Of a DNA stretch of 64,000 nucleotides, positions 37,051 to 51,931 are shown one piece after another. Location of the stretch: NCBI GenBank assembly GCA_029783825.1, contig JAREIK010003337.1, forward strand, positions 101,863-165,862, written 5' to 3'. Both the position numbers and the translations under genes were made by a program. A model generated the notes under the pieces. The model did not search any database. It was not told the origin of the DNA and worked only from the letters and a program-made list of their open reading frames with translations. This DNA comes from Sapria himalayana (lineage: Eukaryota > Streptophyta > Magnoliopsida > Malpighiales > Rafflesiaceae). Within the stretch, counting starts at the first letter, position 1. Every line of letters starts with the position of its first letter.

Positions 37051-38800
37051 AAGATAGATATATAGTTAGATAGATAGATAGGCAGATAGACAGATATATA
37101 GACCGATAAATAGATAGATTATAGATAGTCAAATGTATAGAAGAGATAAATAGATAAATAGACTGTTAGAAGGTTAGAATGATATATAGATAGATAAATA
37201 AATAAATATATAGATAGATAAATAGATAGACAGGCACATAGATATATAGATACATAGATAGATTCACAGATAAATTGATATACATTTTGACAGATTAATA
37301 GTTAATCAAATTGATAGATTGAAAAATAAAATCATAGACAAATTGATTGATAGATAAATATATAAATAGGTTCAATGGTTAGAAGGATAGATGGATAGAT
37401 AGATAGATTAAAAGATAGTTAAATGGATAGAAGGATTGATTGATAGATGGTTAGATAGAAAGATGGATATATGGATAGATGGATAGATGAAAAGATCGAT
37501 AAAAGGATAGATAGTTAGATCAATAGCTATATATATGGATAGAAGGATAGAAGGATAGATGAATAGATGAATAGATAATAAGATGGATAGATAAATATTT
37601 GGAAAAATGTATAGATGGATAGATAGATAGACGAATAGATGGATTGAAAGATGAATAGGTAGATAGATTGATAGACATACATAAACATAGATAGAAAAAA
37701 AGATATATAGACAGATAGATAGATAAATTAATAGATAGATAGACAGATAAATAGATAGGCAAATAGATAATGAGATAGATAGATAATTAGATAGATAGAA
37801 AGATAGAAAGATATAGATAGATAGATTTATATATAGATAGATTTATATATAGCTATATAGAAAGATAGACAACTAGATTTACAACATATAGACAGATAGA
37901 TAGATAGACATGTAGATTGATATAAAGATAAACATATAGATAGATAGGTAGATAGATAGATAGATACATAGCGAGATAGATAGATAGATATGTAGCTAGA
38001 TAGATAGATAGAATGATAGATAGACATATAGACCGATAGTCATTTAGACAAATAGACTAATTGATATATAGAGTGTTAGACAAATAGTTAGATAGAGAAA
38101 TAGATGGATAGTCAGATAGAAAGATAAACAGATAGATAATAGACATATAGATAGATAGAAAGATAGATAGAATGACAGATAAATAGATAGACAAATAGAT
38201 AGATATATAGATGGATAGACACATTGATATATAGACAGATAGACAGATACATAGATAGATAGATAATATGCAATTAGATAAATATATAAAGAAATAGATT
38301 GAGAGATAGAATGATAGGTAGATAGATAGATAAAGTTATAGATTAAAAGATAGATAGAAATATAGATACTAAGAGAGATAGATACATCGATAAACAGATA
38401 GACAAATAGGTGCATATATACATAGATTGATAGAAGGATAGATGGATATATGAATAGATAGATTGATGGATTGATTAAAAGATAGATAGATAGATAAACA
38501 TATAGATAGTTAGACTGATAGTTAGATAGACTGATAGACATATAGTTAGATAGATAGATAGAAACTAGATAGATGTACACATAATGAGATAGACCAATGC
38601 ACAAATAGATAGATAAATAGATAAGTATATAGATAAATAGATAGAAATATAGATAGATAGATAGATTATAATATAAATAGATGGATAGATAAGTAAATTA
38701 ATGTTATATATATAGATATATATATATATATAGATAATTAGATAGATAAATAGGTTGACAGATATATAAATATATAGATATTGATATAGATATAGATATA

Positions 38801-38833
<33 letters not shown>

Positions 38834-41800
38834 AGATAGATAGATACATAGATAATTAGATAGATAGATAGATCAATAGATATATATATAAATATATAGA
38901 TTGGTATGTATGTAGGTAGGTAGATATATATATATATATATATACATACATATATATATATATATAGATTAATATATAGATAGTAAAACAGATAGATAGA
39001 TAAATTAATAGATATATAGAAAGATAGATAGACAGATAGATACATAGTTAGATAGATAGATAAACTAATAAATAGAGAGATCATATAGAAAGATAGACAA
39101 ATAGACAAACAGATGGATAGATAGTTAGATAGATAAATATAGAGTTACATAAATAGATATATATATATATATATATAGATAATTAGATTGTTAGTTAGAC
39201 ATTGATTGATTAATAGATAATGAGATAGACAAATAGATAGATAGATAGATATATTCATAGATATGTAGATACAGATAGATAGATATATAGATAGATAGAT
39301 ATATAAACAGACATACATATAGATATGTAGATAGATTGATAGACAAATAGATATATTGGTATGTAGGTAGGTAGATTGTTTGATAAATAGAATATATATA
39401 GATAGATAGAAATAAAGATAGATATATAATTAGATAATTAGATTTATAGATAAATAAATAAATAGATATATAGATAGATAGATAAATAAATAGTATATAG
39501 AGAGATATTAGATAGATACATTGATACATAGAAAGAGAGATAGATATATAGATAGATATATAGATATAAAGATAGATAAATAGATAGATTGATAGGTAGA
39601 TAGATAGATAGACAACTACATAGATTTAATATAGACAAATAGAAAGATACATAAATAAATAGACAGAAAGATAGTTAGATAGATAGATAGATAGATAGAA
39701 AGCTAGATAGATAGATTGATTGAGAAAAAGATGGACAAATAGATATTTAGACAAACAGATAGATAAATACATAGATAGACAGTCACATATAAAGAAAAAT
39801 AGATAATTAGATAGATATATACATAGATAGGTGAGTATATAGATAGATAGATAGATAGTAGATAGATATATATATATATATTGATTGATTCATTCATAAT
39901 AGAAGGATAGAAAGATAGATATATAGATATAAAGATAAATAAATATATAGATAGATAGATACATTGATTGATATATAGATATATAGACAACTAGATTGAT
40001 AGACATATAGTTAGATAAATAGATAGACAAATAGATAGATAGATAGATTTATAGTTAGGTATGTAGAAAAATAGATAGGTTGATAATAGATAGATTGATT
40101 GATAGATAGATAGGTAGATAGATAGATAAATAGATCGATGATAGATAGATAAATAGATCGATGATAGATAGATGTATAGATGGATAGATAGACTGATAGA
40201 TAGATATATAGAGTGGTAAATTGATACTTAGATATATATATTGTTAGATATCAAATAGACAGATAGATTGATAGACAGATAGACATATAGACAATTAGAC
40301 AGATAGGTATAAATATAGATAGATAGATTGATTGATTGACAGATATATAGATGAATAACTAAATAGATAGATAGATTGACCAATGGATAGACTGATATTT
40401 AGAGAAATAGATAGATCGAAAAAAAGATAGACAAATAAATAAATAAATAGATATATAGATAAATATATCGAAAATTATACAAATAGATAAAAATATAGAT
40501 ATATAGATACACAAATATAAAGATTGATATATATAATGATAGACAATTAAATTAATCAACTAAAAGAAAGGAATATAGATATACAAATAGAATGATCAGT
40601 AGATAGACATACAAATAAATGAAAAAAAAGATTTATAGATAAATAGATAGATAGCTTGATAAATATATAGAAAAATAGACATCTATACAAATTGAAAAAT
40701 AGATAGAAAGATAGTTAGATATACACATAGACAAAATGTTATTTTGACAGATATATAATAATGCAAACAAATAAAAATATAGTTAATTAAGTAAATAGAT
40801 AGATATAGAAAGAGATAAAAAGAAAGATAGATAGATATATAGATAGTTTGAATGATATATAGATAAATAGATAGATAAATAGATAGATAAAAAAATAGAT
40901 CTTTTGATTGATACATTAATAGATAGATAGATAAATAGATAGACATATAGATAAATAGATAGAAAATATTTAGATATAGAGACATTTAGATAGAAAAATA
41001 TTTAGATATATAAACAATTAGATATATAAATAAAAAAATATAGAGATAGATATTTAGATAGACATGAATATAGACTTGTAGATAGATAGCCATATAGATA
41101 CATACATAGATAGATAGAGTGACAATTAGATAGAAAGAAAGAAAGATAGATAGATAGGTAGATAGACAGACAAAATGTTAGACAAACAAATAGATAGATA
41201 GATAGTTAGATAATAGATAGATAGATAGACAAACAGACTGATTAACAAATAGACAAATAGATAGTCAGACAAATAAACATATAAAATGATAAACATATAG
41301 AAAAATATATACATAGCCAAATATAGATATTCAAATAGGTATATAGACAAATAGACAAAGAGACAAATAGTAAGTTATACATATAGAGAGTCATACAAAT
41401 AGACAAATTGAAAAAATGACAAATAAACAAACATGTAAACTTACAAAGATATAGATAGATAAATAGATCATTTGGTTAATTGATAGTCAAATATTTTGAT
41501 AGATAGATAGATAGACTGGTAGATAACTAGAGATATAGATAGATAAATATATAGACTAATAGAAAAAATATGCAGATAGATAGATAAGTAATTAGATAGA
41601 CAGATAGATTGATAAAATGATATGTAAATTGATAGATAATTAAGTAGATATATATATACATAGATAGATAGATAGACATATTGACAGATAGATACATAGA
41701 AAGATTGATAGACAGATAAATAGATAGAAAGACAGACAGACAGATAGATAGATAGATAGACTGATAGACAGAGAGAGTAATAGATAGATAGAAAAATTGA

Positions 41801-44800
41801 TAGAAGTATATATAGAAATAAAGATTAGATAAATAGATAGATAGATTGATTAATAGACAGATGGATAAACAAATAGGTAGTCAAATAGATAGTTAGACAA
41901 ATAGATAAATAGATAGACACATCGACAAAAAGAGAGATAGAAAAAGAAAAAATTACAAATAGATTGATAGATTGATACATCTATATAAAGATAGATAGAT
42001 ATAGAGATAGATAAACCAATAGATAGATAGATTGAAACAATGAAAAAATACAAGTAGATAGATAGACATATGGAGAGAAAGAATTATAGATCAATTGGAA
42101 AAAAGAAACATAGACACATAGATAGATAGATAACTAGATAGATAGATAGACATATAGACAAATAGATAGATATATAGATAGACAAATATATAGATAGAAA
42201 GATAGATAGACATACATATGATTTTACATATAGATCGACAAACAAAGAGATAGATTGATAGATAGATAGATACGTAGATTTGTAGATATATAGATACATA
42301 GATGGATAGATACATATATAGATGGATAAACTGATAGTTAGATAGATAGATATATAAATAGATACATAAATAATCAGATAGATATATAAAGAGATAGACA
42401 TGACAGATAGAAAGATAGACAAAAATATATATTGATAGATAGTTAGATAGATAAATAAATAAACAAACAGATAGATAGATAGATAAATAGATAAACAATA
42501 GATAGATAGACAGTAGATAGATAGACAAATAAACTGATAGACAAAAAGACAAGTAGACATATTGATAAATAAATAGATATACAAACACACAAAAAGATAG
42601 ATTTATAGATAGTTAAAATGATAGAAAAATAATTAGATAGATTGATAGGTAGATAGATAGGTAGGTAGATAGATAGATAGATAAAAAGATAGATAGATAT
42701 AGATAGATAGATATACAAATAGATAGTTAGATAAATAGTCATATAGATAGATAAACAAATAGATCGATAGACAAGTAGGTAAATTGATAGATAGATAAAT
42801 AAACAAATATTCTAATGGATAAAAAGATAGACATGCAGATAAAAAAATAGATAGATCGATAGATAGATATACAAACAAATAAACATAGAGATAGATAGAT
42901 AGATAGATAGAAAGCATGATTTAAAGATATATAGATAGCTATACATTTAGAATAATAGATAAATAAATAGATATATATATATACAGATAAATAAATAGTT
43001 ACATCAATAGATAAATATTGGCAGACAATGAAACAAAGAGATTGATAGAGAGAAAGATAGATATAAAGACAGAGAGATAAATAGACAGAAAGACAGGTAG
43101 ATAAATAGATAAAAAATATCTAGATAGATAGCTTGAAAGACATATATATAGATAAATATATAGATATATAGATAGATTATCACATAGATAGATAGAAAGA
43201 TTGATAGGAATACAGATAGACATATAAATATATAGATATTTAGATAAGCAAATAGACAGATAAATATATAGACAAATTTACAAAGTTACATATAGATATA
43301 TAGATAGAAAGATAGATAGATTAACTTATAGGATAACTTTCTATCAGTCTATATATTGATAGAGAGATAGATAGATATACAAAATAAATATAGACAGATA
43401 GAAATAAAGATATGTAGATAGATAGATAGTTAGACAAATAGGCATATGGACAGAATGAACAATATACAAGTAGATAGATAAATAGAAAGGCAATAGATAG
43501 ATGGGTTTATAGTCAAATAGATAGATATATATATAAACAGATAGTTAGATATATAAATAGACAGATATAGATAGACATATAGATAAACAAGTAAACACAT
43601 AAATAGATAGATAGATAAATAGATAGATAAATTAACACAGAAATATATATATATATATATATATATAGATACATAGATACACATATACACAGATAGATAT
43701 ATTGTCAGATAGATGTATACACAAATATACATATAGACAAAAAAATATAGAAATATAGATAAATATATAGAAATACAAATATACTGATAGACAGATATAT
43801 AGTTAGACAGATATATAGATATATTGATAAAATTGTAAACAAATAGATAAATAGTCAGATAGACATAAAGACAACAATACAAATACATTCACATTTAGAT
43901 ATACTTATAAATAAATAAAGAGATAAACAAATAGACATATACACAAATACACATATTTATAGATAAACAAATATATAGACATATACATATATAGACATAT
44001 AGATAGATAGATATTAACATAGAAAGAAAGATATACATATAGATAGATAGATAGACATTTATATAGATACATAGATAGAGAAATAGATAAGTAGATAGAT
44101 ATACAAATATACAAACAAATATATCGATATATATATACATAGACAGATAGGAAGAAAGAAAGAAATACTGATTGATAGATGACAAACATATATATATATA
44201 TATAGATATACAAATTGATATATAAAAGATAGATATATAAATAAATAAATAAATATATATTATATATATATAATATAATTACATAGATACATAAATATAC
44301 AAATAGATAAAATGATAAATAGACAAATGTTAGATAGAGAGATAAATAGATAGAAAGATAGGCAAATAGATAGATAGATAGTTAGAGAGAGAGAGAGAGA
44401 TAGAGTGATAGATAAAAAGAAAGATATATAGATAGATTTATAGATTGACACACACACACACACACATAGATAGATAGATAGATAGATAGATATATAGAAA
44501 GTTAGATAGTCAAATATACAGATAGATAGATATACATATAGATAGAAAGACAAATAAATAGATAGATAGATAAATAGATAGATAGATAAATAGATAGATA
44601 GATAAATAGATAGATATAAAGATAGACATATATACAGATATATATATATATAAAGAGATAGACGGATACATAGATATACAGATAGAAAGAAAGATCGATA
44701 TAAAGAAATAAAGATATTGAAATAGATATTTACATAGATACACATTTACACAGATCGATAGAGATAGATAGACAGATAATTATATAGACACATAGATAGA

Positions 44801-46004
44801 TATGCAAAATAAAGATAAATAGATTGACAGATATATAGACAGAAAGATAGATAGATATATAGATAGATAGATAGAAAGATAGATTACCATAAAGACAAAT
44901 AGATTGTAAAAAAGATAGACAGATAGATATATAGATTAATAGATTGACTATAATATAGATAGCCAGATAGATATACATATAAATAGATAGTTAGTTAGAT
45001 AGAAAGATAGATAGAGAATAGATGGATAGAAAGAGAGATAGATAGATAGAATAGATGGCTAGAAAGATCGATAGATATAGAAATAGATAGATAGATAGTT
45101 AGAAAGATAGATAGATAGACAAATAAATAGATAGATATATAGATATTTAGATAGACGATTTTACTGATAGAAAGATATAAAGATAGATAGATAGACAGAT
45201 AATTAGAAAGATAGATAGATAAATAGACAAATAAATTGTTAGATATAGAAATATATAGATAGACAAATATACAGATTGAAAGATATAAAGATAGTTAGAT
45301 ACAAATAGAAAGATAGACAGATAGATACAAAGATAGATAGAAAGATTGTAAGAAAGAGAGATATTTAGATAGGCAAATAGATTGATTAATAATTAGATAG
45401 TTAGAATGATTGACAAATAGACCAATAGACAGATAGATAGGAATATAGATAGATAGAAACAAGATAGATAGATAGATAAAAATATAGATAGATAGAAAAA
45501 TAAAGAGATACACATATAGATAGATAGATAGATTGATTGATTGATAGGAATATAGACTAAAAGATAGATAGACAAAAAACAAATATAGAGATTTCAGATA
45601 GGTAGATAGATTGATTGACACATAGACAAATAGATAGATTTTTAGATTGATAGACAAAAAGATAGAAAGATAGAAAGATATGCATATAGACTGTTAGATA
45701 ATTATATAGATAGACAGATAGATAGATAAATAGATATAGAGATAGATAATTAGTTTAAAAGACATATATACAAATAAATTGATAGGTAAATAGACACATA
45801 GATAAATAGACAGATAAAAAGATAGACATATAGATAGTAAATAGTTAGATATATACATAATAAGTAGTTAGATATATATGCAAATATACAGATATATAGA
45901 TAGACAATTAATTAGTTACATGGATAAACAGATATTTAGATGGACAGATGGATAGATATAAAGATAGAAATATAAATAGATACATAGATTAATAGAAAGA
46001 CATA
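37051..46004 (-). repeat. Degenerate (GATA)n satellite, about 9 kb
   Basis: This is the same satellite family as 29085-37050 but with GATA/TAGA on the plus strand, switching at ATCTCTCTAT/AAGATAGATA. Tyr-Leu-Ser-Ile frames now lie on the minus strand, as expected. I could not find the landmarks of the 2.2-kb units in inverted form, so it is not a simple mirror image of the left block. Confidence 0.93.
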
Positions 46005-46017
46005 CACTACAAGAAAA

Positions 46018-46400
46018 ATCTCATATAGCTAGGGACAATTTCCTAGCTAATTGGGCATTTTTCATCGCTAAACGGTATATAGCGATGAATTACTGATGGA
46101 TCGGTTCCCTATCTAAAGTGTTTATTACTTAATTTTAGCACCAAGTGTCCCTGGCTAAAAAGTTAGCAACGGAGAAATCTCTTGCTGAAAAAGAAAAATT
46201 CCTAGCTAAAGTACTACTCTATGAATTTTAGCGATGAATATAGTGACTAGCAAATAAAGTTTGTGATGGAATATTAATTTTAATATATCCCTAGCTAAAT
46301 TAGCTAGGGAAAATTCCCTAGCTAATTTAGCAAGGGATTTTTCCTTTGCTAATTTCTCAAGGAAATAATCCATAGCCATTTTAATTTCAAAAATAATTTC
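46018..46400. repeat. Subterminal repeats of CACTA element 3
   Basis: Contains repeated AGCTAGGGA, CCTAGCTAA, TTAGCGATG and TTGCTAA variants in direct and inverted orientation, as at the left end of element 1. Confidence 0.78.
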
Positions 46401-47020
46401 AGAATTTAAAAATTTTTAAAATCTTTTAATTAATTAATTTTATATTTGAATATCAAATTGAATAAAAATTGAAACTATAAATAATTTATAATAAACAAAA
46501 TATAAAATCATTTAAAATCTTTATGTAAATTCAAAATTTTTCATAATTGAAACAAAAAAATAATAATTTTTATTTGATCTTATTCATCAATGTATCTACT
46601 GACAGTGCATAAAGTATAATATATCTTTTCATTGATGTTGCTTTCTCTCCCTCATCTCTTCCAATCATCATTTTTCTACTGCGACAAAGCTGTCCGAGTC
46701 ACGGTACGTAATATTTAGTGAAAAATCTACTCACTTATAGAAACTTTCTATGATGATCAATGTGGTATCATATCTATAAGAAAATTAAACAACACAGTCA
46801 AATTAACAAAAAAGGTATGTTTTGATACATATATAATGTTGTAGTTTATATGTAAATATACTTCACTTGTACATATATTACTGTAGTATATGTACATATA
46901 AACAACAGTATTATGTGTACATATAAACTAAGTAAAAATATACTTAGTATATACATACATAAAATACTATAGTACTAAATGTGCATATATACTAACTTTA
47001 TTCGTATGTATATAACTCAT
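46401..47020. repeat. CACTA 3' module A of element 3: AT-rich leader
   Basis: Homologous to 3346-3868: AT-rich, then ATCAATGTATCTACTGACAG and CATTGATGTTGCTTTCTC with GTCCGAGTCACGG, then palindromic GTACATATAAAC/TATACTTAGTATATAC. Confidence 0.75.
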
Positions 47021-47533
47021 TCGGTGCTGTTGTTGCTGCTCCCGCTGTGGCTCTTGCCACTACTACCGTTGTTGCTGTCACTACCAATACCACTGTTGCT
47101 GTGGCTGGTGCCACTACCGCTGCTGCTGTCGAAGCTGTAGCTGCCGCTACTGCTGCCAAAGCTGTAGCCACCGTCTCTGCTATAGCAGCTACTGCCTCAG
47201 GCTGCTGCGGTGGCTGCCATGGCTACTGAGACTACCCCCGCTGCCGGTGCTACCGTTGCATGCCGTTGCTGCCGCTGCTTTTGCCACCACCAATGCTTCC
47301 ATTGCCGCCTCTACTACTACTACCGCTACTTCCGGTGCTATCGCTACTTTTTATGCAGCTGCTGCTACCGCCGCTGCTGCCACTGCTTCCGGTTTAGCCA
47401 CAGTTGTAGCCGCTACCTCTGCCTCATATGCTGCCACTCCTACAGCTGCCGCTCCCACCACTGTTGCCGCGGTTCCAGGCCCCATTGCTGCCACAACCAC
47501 CTCTACCACCGCTACTGCAGCTACTGCTACTGA
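47021..47533. repeat. GC-rich triplet block T3
   Basis: About 510 bp of imperfect GCT/GCC/ACT/GTT triplets, open in several frames (Ala/Thr/Val on plus). Part of the block (47195-47400) deviates to GGCTGCTGCGGTGGC and CCGTTGC. It exits into CTTTTACATACCTATAATAG. Confidence 0.85.
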
Positions 47534-48289
47534 TAATATGCTTTTACATACCTATAATAGGCTAAAACTCTACCCAAAAAATTCAGAGACAAACATTTTT
47601 ACAGATATATAAAAAATAGTCATTATAGACATGAACAAACACAAATTAAAGTTGATTGTCATTCAGCTTAAACTAAAATTTAATTAAATAATTTAATATT
47701 TTTATATTAAATTTAATAAAAACAGAAACTATAAATGAAAATATTAAATTAAACAAAAAAATTCATTTAATAACATATTCTAATACAATATTTTAAATAA
47801 CTAAAAAAATAACATATATTATATTACATCTTAGTAATCAATGTATCTACCCACGGTACATAAAGTATAATCTATCAATGTATTAATGCTACTTTCTTTC
47901 CCTCTGCTCCTCCGATCACAAACTTTCCACTACGAAAAGCTATCCGAGTCACAATGTTTCATGTGTGTTGAAAAATCCCTTTACTTATACAAGTTTCATA
48001 TGGAAATCAATGCGGTACCACATCTGTAAGAAATTTAAACCACTAAATCAAATCAAAATAAATTTAAAAAAAAAACTATATTTTGATGAATATATATTAC
48101 TGTAGCAAAAATGTACATATATACTTGCATTTCACTCGTACATATATTACTGTAGTATTTGTACATATAAATTATAGTAATATGCGTACATATATAACGA
48201 GTAAATTTATACTCAGTATATATGTACATAAAATACTACAGAATTATATGTAGATATATACTGACTATATACATATGTATATACCACAT
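47534..48289. repeat. CACTA 3' module B of element 3: AT-rich leader
   Basis: Begins CTTTTACATACCTATAATAG, then repeats the leader sequence of modules A and C. The distance from this motif to the next copy (48671) is about 1130 bp. Confidence 0.75.
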
Positions 48290-48666
48290 TTGTTGCCATT
48301 CCTACTACTCACACTGTTGTTGCCACCCCTACCGTTGCCGCTGCAGCCACTACTACTGGTGTAGCCACTGCAGCCATTGCTGCCACTACTTCCTCCGTTG
48401 TCGCTGCAGCCATTGCTCCTGCTTTAGCCGCTGCTGCCACTGATGTCGCCACTACCGCCGGTTCCTCCGCTACCTCTGCTGCAGTCGCTATCGATGCTGC
48501 CACTACAACTGCTGATCCCGCCGCTATTGCCACTACCTTTGATGCTGCCACTTCTTTAGCTGCCTTCGCTGCTGCCGTTGCCGGTGCTGACACTACTGCC
48601 ACCACTACCGATGCCGCCACTAGCACTGCCAGTGCTGCCGCTACTACTGCAGCTGCCGCTGATGAT
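48290..48666. repeat. GC-rich triplet block T4
   Basis: About 375 bp of imperfect GCC/GCT/ACT triplets entered through ACCACATTTGTTGCC and left through GATGATAATAGGCTTTTAC. A stop-free Ala/Val frame on the minus strand is compositional. Confidence 0.85.
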
Positions 48667-49420
48667 AATAGGCTTTTACATACCTATAATAGGCTAAAAC
48701 ATTGCCCAAAAATTTTGGAGAAACACAAACATATTCACATATATATATAAATAGTTATTATAGACATGAACAAACAAAAATTACAGTTGAATGTCATACA
48801 GATTCAACAAAAATTTAATTAAATAATTTAATATTTTAAAATTAAATTTAATAAAAACAGAAACTATAAATTAAAATTTTAAATTAAAAAAATTTTATTC
48901 AAAAACTTACTCTAATATAATATTTTAAATAACTAAAACAAAAAAATAATAAAATTATATTACATCTTATTAATCAATGTATCTACCAATTGTGCATAAA
49001 GTATAATCTATCAATGCATTGACGTTGCTTTCTCTCCCTCTGCTCTTTCGATCACCAACTTTCCACTACAAAAATGATGTTTGATTCATGGTACTTCATG
49101 TTTGTTGAAATATGTCTTCACTTATACAGGCTTCTATAGGAAACAATGCGGTACCATATTTCTATAAAATTTAAACCACCTAATCAAATCAAAATAAATA
49201 AATAAAAACTATGTTTTGATAAATATATATTGCTACAGTAAATATCTACATATATACTAGCATTTCACTCATACATATATTACTGCAGTATATGTACATA
49301 TAAACTATAGTATTATGCATACATATATACTGAGTACATATATATATTCAGCATATATGTACATATAATACTATAGTATTATGTACATATATACTAACTA
49401 TATACTTATGTATATACCAC
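48667..49420. repeat. CACTA 3' module C of element 3: AT-rich leader
   Basis: The third tandem leader copy of this element, with the same landmarks (ACATCTTATTAATCAATGTA, CATTGACGTTGCTTTCTC) and terminal palindromes (TACTGAGTACATATAT). The next exit motif is at about 49726. Confidence 0.75.
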
Positions 49421-49718
49421 ATTTGTTACCATTGCTGCTACTCCCATTACCATGGTCATTCCTGCCGCTGGCACTGCCACTACCAATATTGATGCCACTG
49501 CCACTAGTTGTCGCTACTACTACAACTGCTACTAGTGCTACAATTGCTGCTGCTGCTGCTGTCTGTGCTGTCAGTTGCTGCCAACGGTGCCGCCGCTACC
49601 GTCGCTGCAGCCACTACTGAAGCCGCCGCCGCTGCCGCCACTGCCGCTGTCACCTCCGATGTTGCTTCCGCTGCCACCACAGCCATCGCTGCCATTTCTA
49701 CCACTGCTGCCGCTGCTG
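49421..49718. repeat. GC-rich triplet block T5
   Basis: The shortest block, about 300 bp, again entered through ACCACATTTGTTACC. It exits into a decayed copy of the CTTTTACAT motif (TATTCTTTTACATAGTTAT). Confidence 0.83.
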
Positions 49719-49974
49719 AATATATTCTTTTACATAGTTATAATAGGCTAAAACTCTATCCAAAAAATTCAAAGACACAAAAAGATATTCACAGATATAT
49801 AAAAACAAATATTAAAGACACAAACAACCACAAATTAAAGTTGATTTTCATATAGCTTCAATAAAAACCCAAAAGATGTCCAACAATTATGTTTAGAGAT
49901 AAATAGAGTGCAAAAATAAAATATTTTTAGAATAATAAAGATAAGATAAGCTAGCCCTCTTTTTGATAAAGCTG
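49719..49974. other. Sequence distal to block T5, truncated at satellite junction
   Basis: Homologous to 6801-7055 in element 1 (AGGCTAAAACTCTA, ACAAATTAAAGTTGATT, AAGCTAGCCCTC, TTTTGATAAAGCT). Homology ends at about 49974, and the next base begins GATA satellite. Confidence 0.7.
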
Positions 49975-50575
49975 AAAGATAGACAGATAGAAAGATAGAC
50001 AGTTAGACAAATACAAAGATAGAAAAATAGTTAGATAGATAGATAGATAGGAAGATAGGTATGTAAATTGATAAATAGGTAGATAGACAGATAGACAGAT
50101 AAGCAGATACACAGATACATAGATACACATATAAATAAATAGACAAATTACCTGATAGATAGATAGATAGTTAAAAAAGTAGATAGATAGACAGATAGTT
50201 AGATAAATAGATAGTTAAAAAAGTAGATAGATAGTCAAATAGATAAATAGAAAATAGACATATAGATAGATAGATAGATATACAAGTATATAAATAGACA
50301 GATAAAAAGATAAATAGATAGATAGTTAGATAGACAAACATATATATAGAAGAACAGATAGACAGGTTGATGGAAAGATAGATAGATTGATAGATTGACA
50401 AATAGACAGATAGATAAATTGTCAGATAGTCAAATAGACAGAATGAAAGATAGATTGATAAAGAGCCATATTGCTAAATAGCCATATAGATAGATAGGCA
50501 CCTAGATAGATAGATAGATGGATGGATAGATAAATATATAGATTGATAGATAGATACACATGTCGATAGAGAGAC

Positions 50576-50609
<34 letters not shown>

Positions 50610-50826
50610 AGAAATAGATAGATAAATATATAGATTGATTGAATGATTGAATAATTTATTGTTTGAATGAATGATTGATAGATAGATTGATGGAAAGATA
50701 GATTGATATAAAGATAGAAAGATAAATAGATAGATAGATAAATAATAATAATATATATATATATATATATAGTTAGATAGATAGTTTGATAGAAAGATAG
50801 ATAGATAAACAAAGAGAGATAGAGAG

Positions 50827-50863
<37 letters not shown>

Positions 50864-51931
50864 GTTAGATAGTTAGACATATAGCCATATAAATAGATAG
50901 ATAAAGAGACAAATAGAAAGATGTATATATAAACAAATAGATAGATAAATAGATAGACAGATATATAGGTATATTGGCTTATACATAGATAGATAGATAT
51001 ATAGAAAGACATACAAATTGATAGATAGACAGATAAATAGATATACATATAGACAGTTAGATATATCTATAGATAAACAAATAGATAGATAAATAGATAG
51101 ACAGATAGATAAATAGATAGATAGACATATAGATAGATAGACAGATAGATAGAGTTACCAATAGATAAATAGACACATAGATAGAGACAAATACATAGAT
51201 AGACAAAAAAGAGATAGACATATAGACAAATAGACCAATGGGTAGCTTTATAAAAAACAAATAAATAGATAGGCAGATAGATTGATAAAAAGATAAATAT
51301 ATAGAAAGATATATAGATAAATAGATTAAAGATAGACAAAAAGACAAATTGATAGATAAATAGATAGATAGAATAACAGATAGATAGATATAACATAGAT
51401 AAATAGACAAATAAATAGATAGATAAATAAAAAGTTACATATAAAGATAAATTGATAAATATTAAGACATATAGACATATATAAAGATTGATATTTAGAT
51501 AGATAGATATACAAATACATAGATATATAGATTGTTATACAAAAAAGTTATATAGTGATATATATAGATAGATACATTGAAAGATATACAGGTAGACAAA
51601 TAGACAGATTGATAGATAGTCAGATAGATTGATTACTAGATAGACAAATAGATAGATAGATAGATTGATTGATTGATGGATAGATATACAAATAGATAAA
51701 TAGATAACTAACAATATAGATAGATATATATATTGATTTACAGATAGTTGGATTTACAGATAGACAGATAGATATCAAGATAGAAATATAGATAGATTAA
51801 TAGATTGATAGATAAAAAGATAGACAGATAGATAGATAAACAAATAGATAGATAGAAATATAAATATATAAAGATATAGACAAAACATAGATAGATTGAT
51901 ATATAAAAAGATAGATAGATAGATAAACTAT
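49975..51931 (-). repeat. Degenerate (GATA)n satellite
   Basis: GATA/TAGA repeats as at 37051-46004, with embedded TA runs (50579-50606, 50752-50770, 50831-50859). Minus-strand Tyr/Ile/Leu/Ser frames are compositional. Confidence 0.93.

Larger units (their letters stand above)
46005..49974 (-). mobile_element. CACTA element 3, 3'-terminal fragment with three triplet modules
   Basis: It starts with CACTACAAGAAAAAT (46005) after ATA, followed by subterminal repeats near-identical in pattern to 2949-3345 (TATAGCTAGGGACAATTTCC, AGCGATGAATTAC). Three modules of AT-rich leader plus GC-rich triplet block follow, then sequence homologous to 6807-7050 that breaks off at GATAAAGCTGA (about 49974), where GATA satellite resumes. 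There is no transposase gene and no right terminus. By analogy with element 1 this is the 3' end of an element whose 5' part is lost. Confidence 0.88.

Noticed and set aside
29135..37052. Dozens of overlapping plus-strand frames up to 273 residues rich in Tyr-Leu-Ser-Ile
   Set aside because: TATC repeats contain no stop codon in any frame and encode the same four residues in all frames. The opposite strand (GATA) has a TAG in every period. The frames follow the repeat and switch strand at 37050 together with it.
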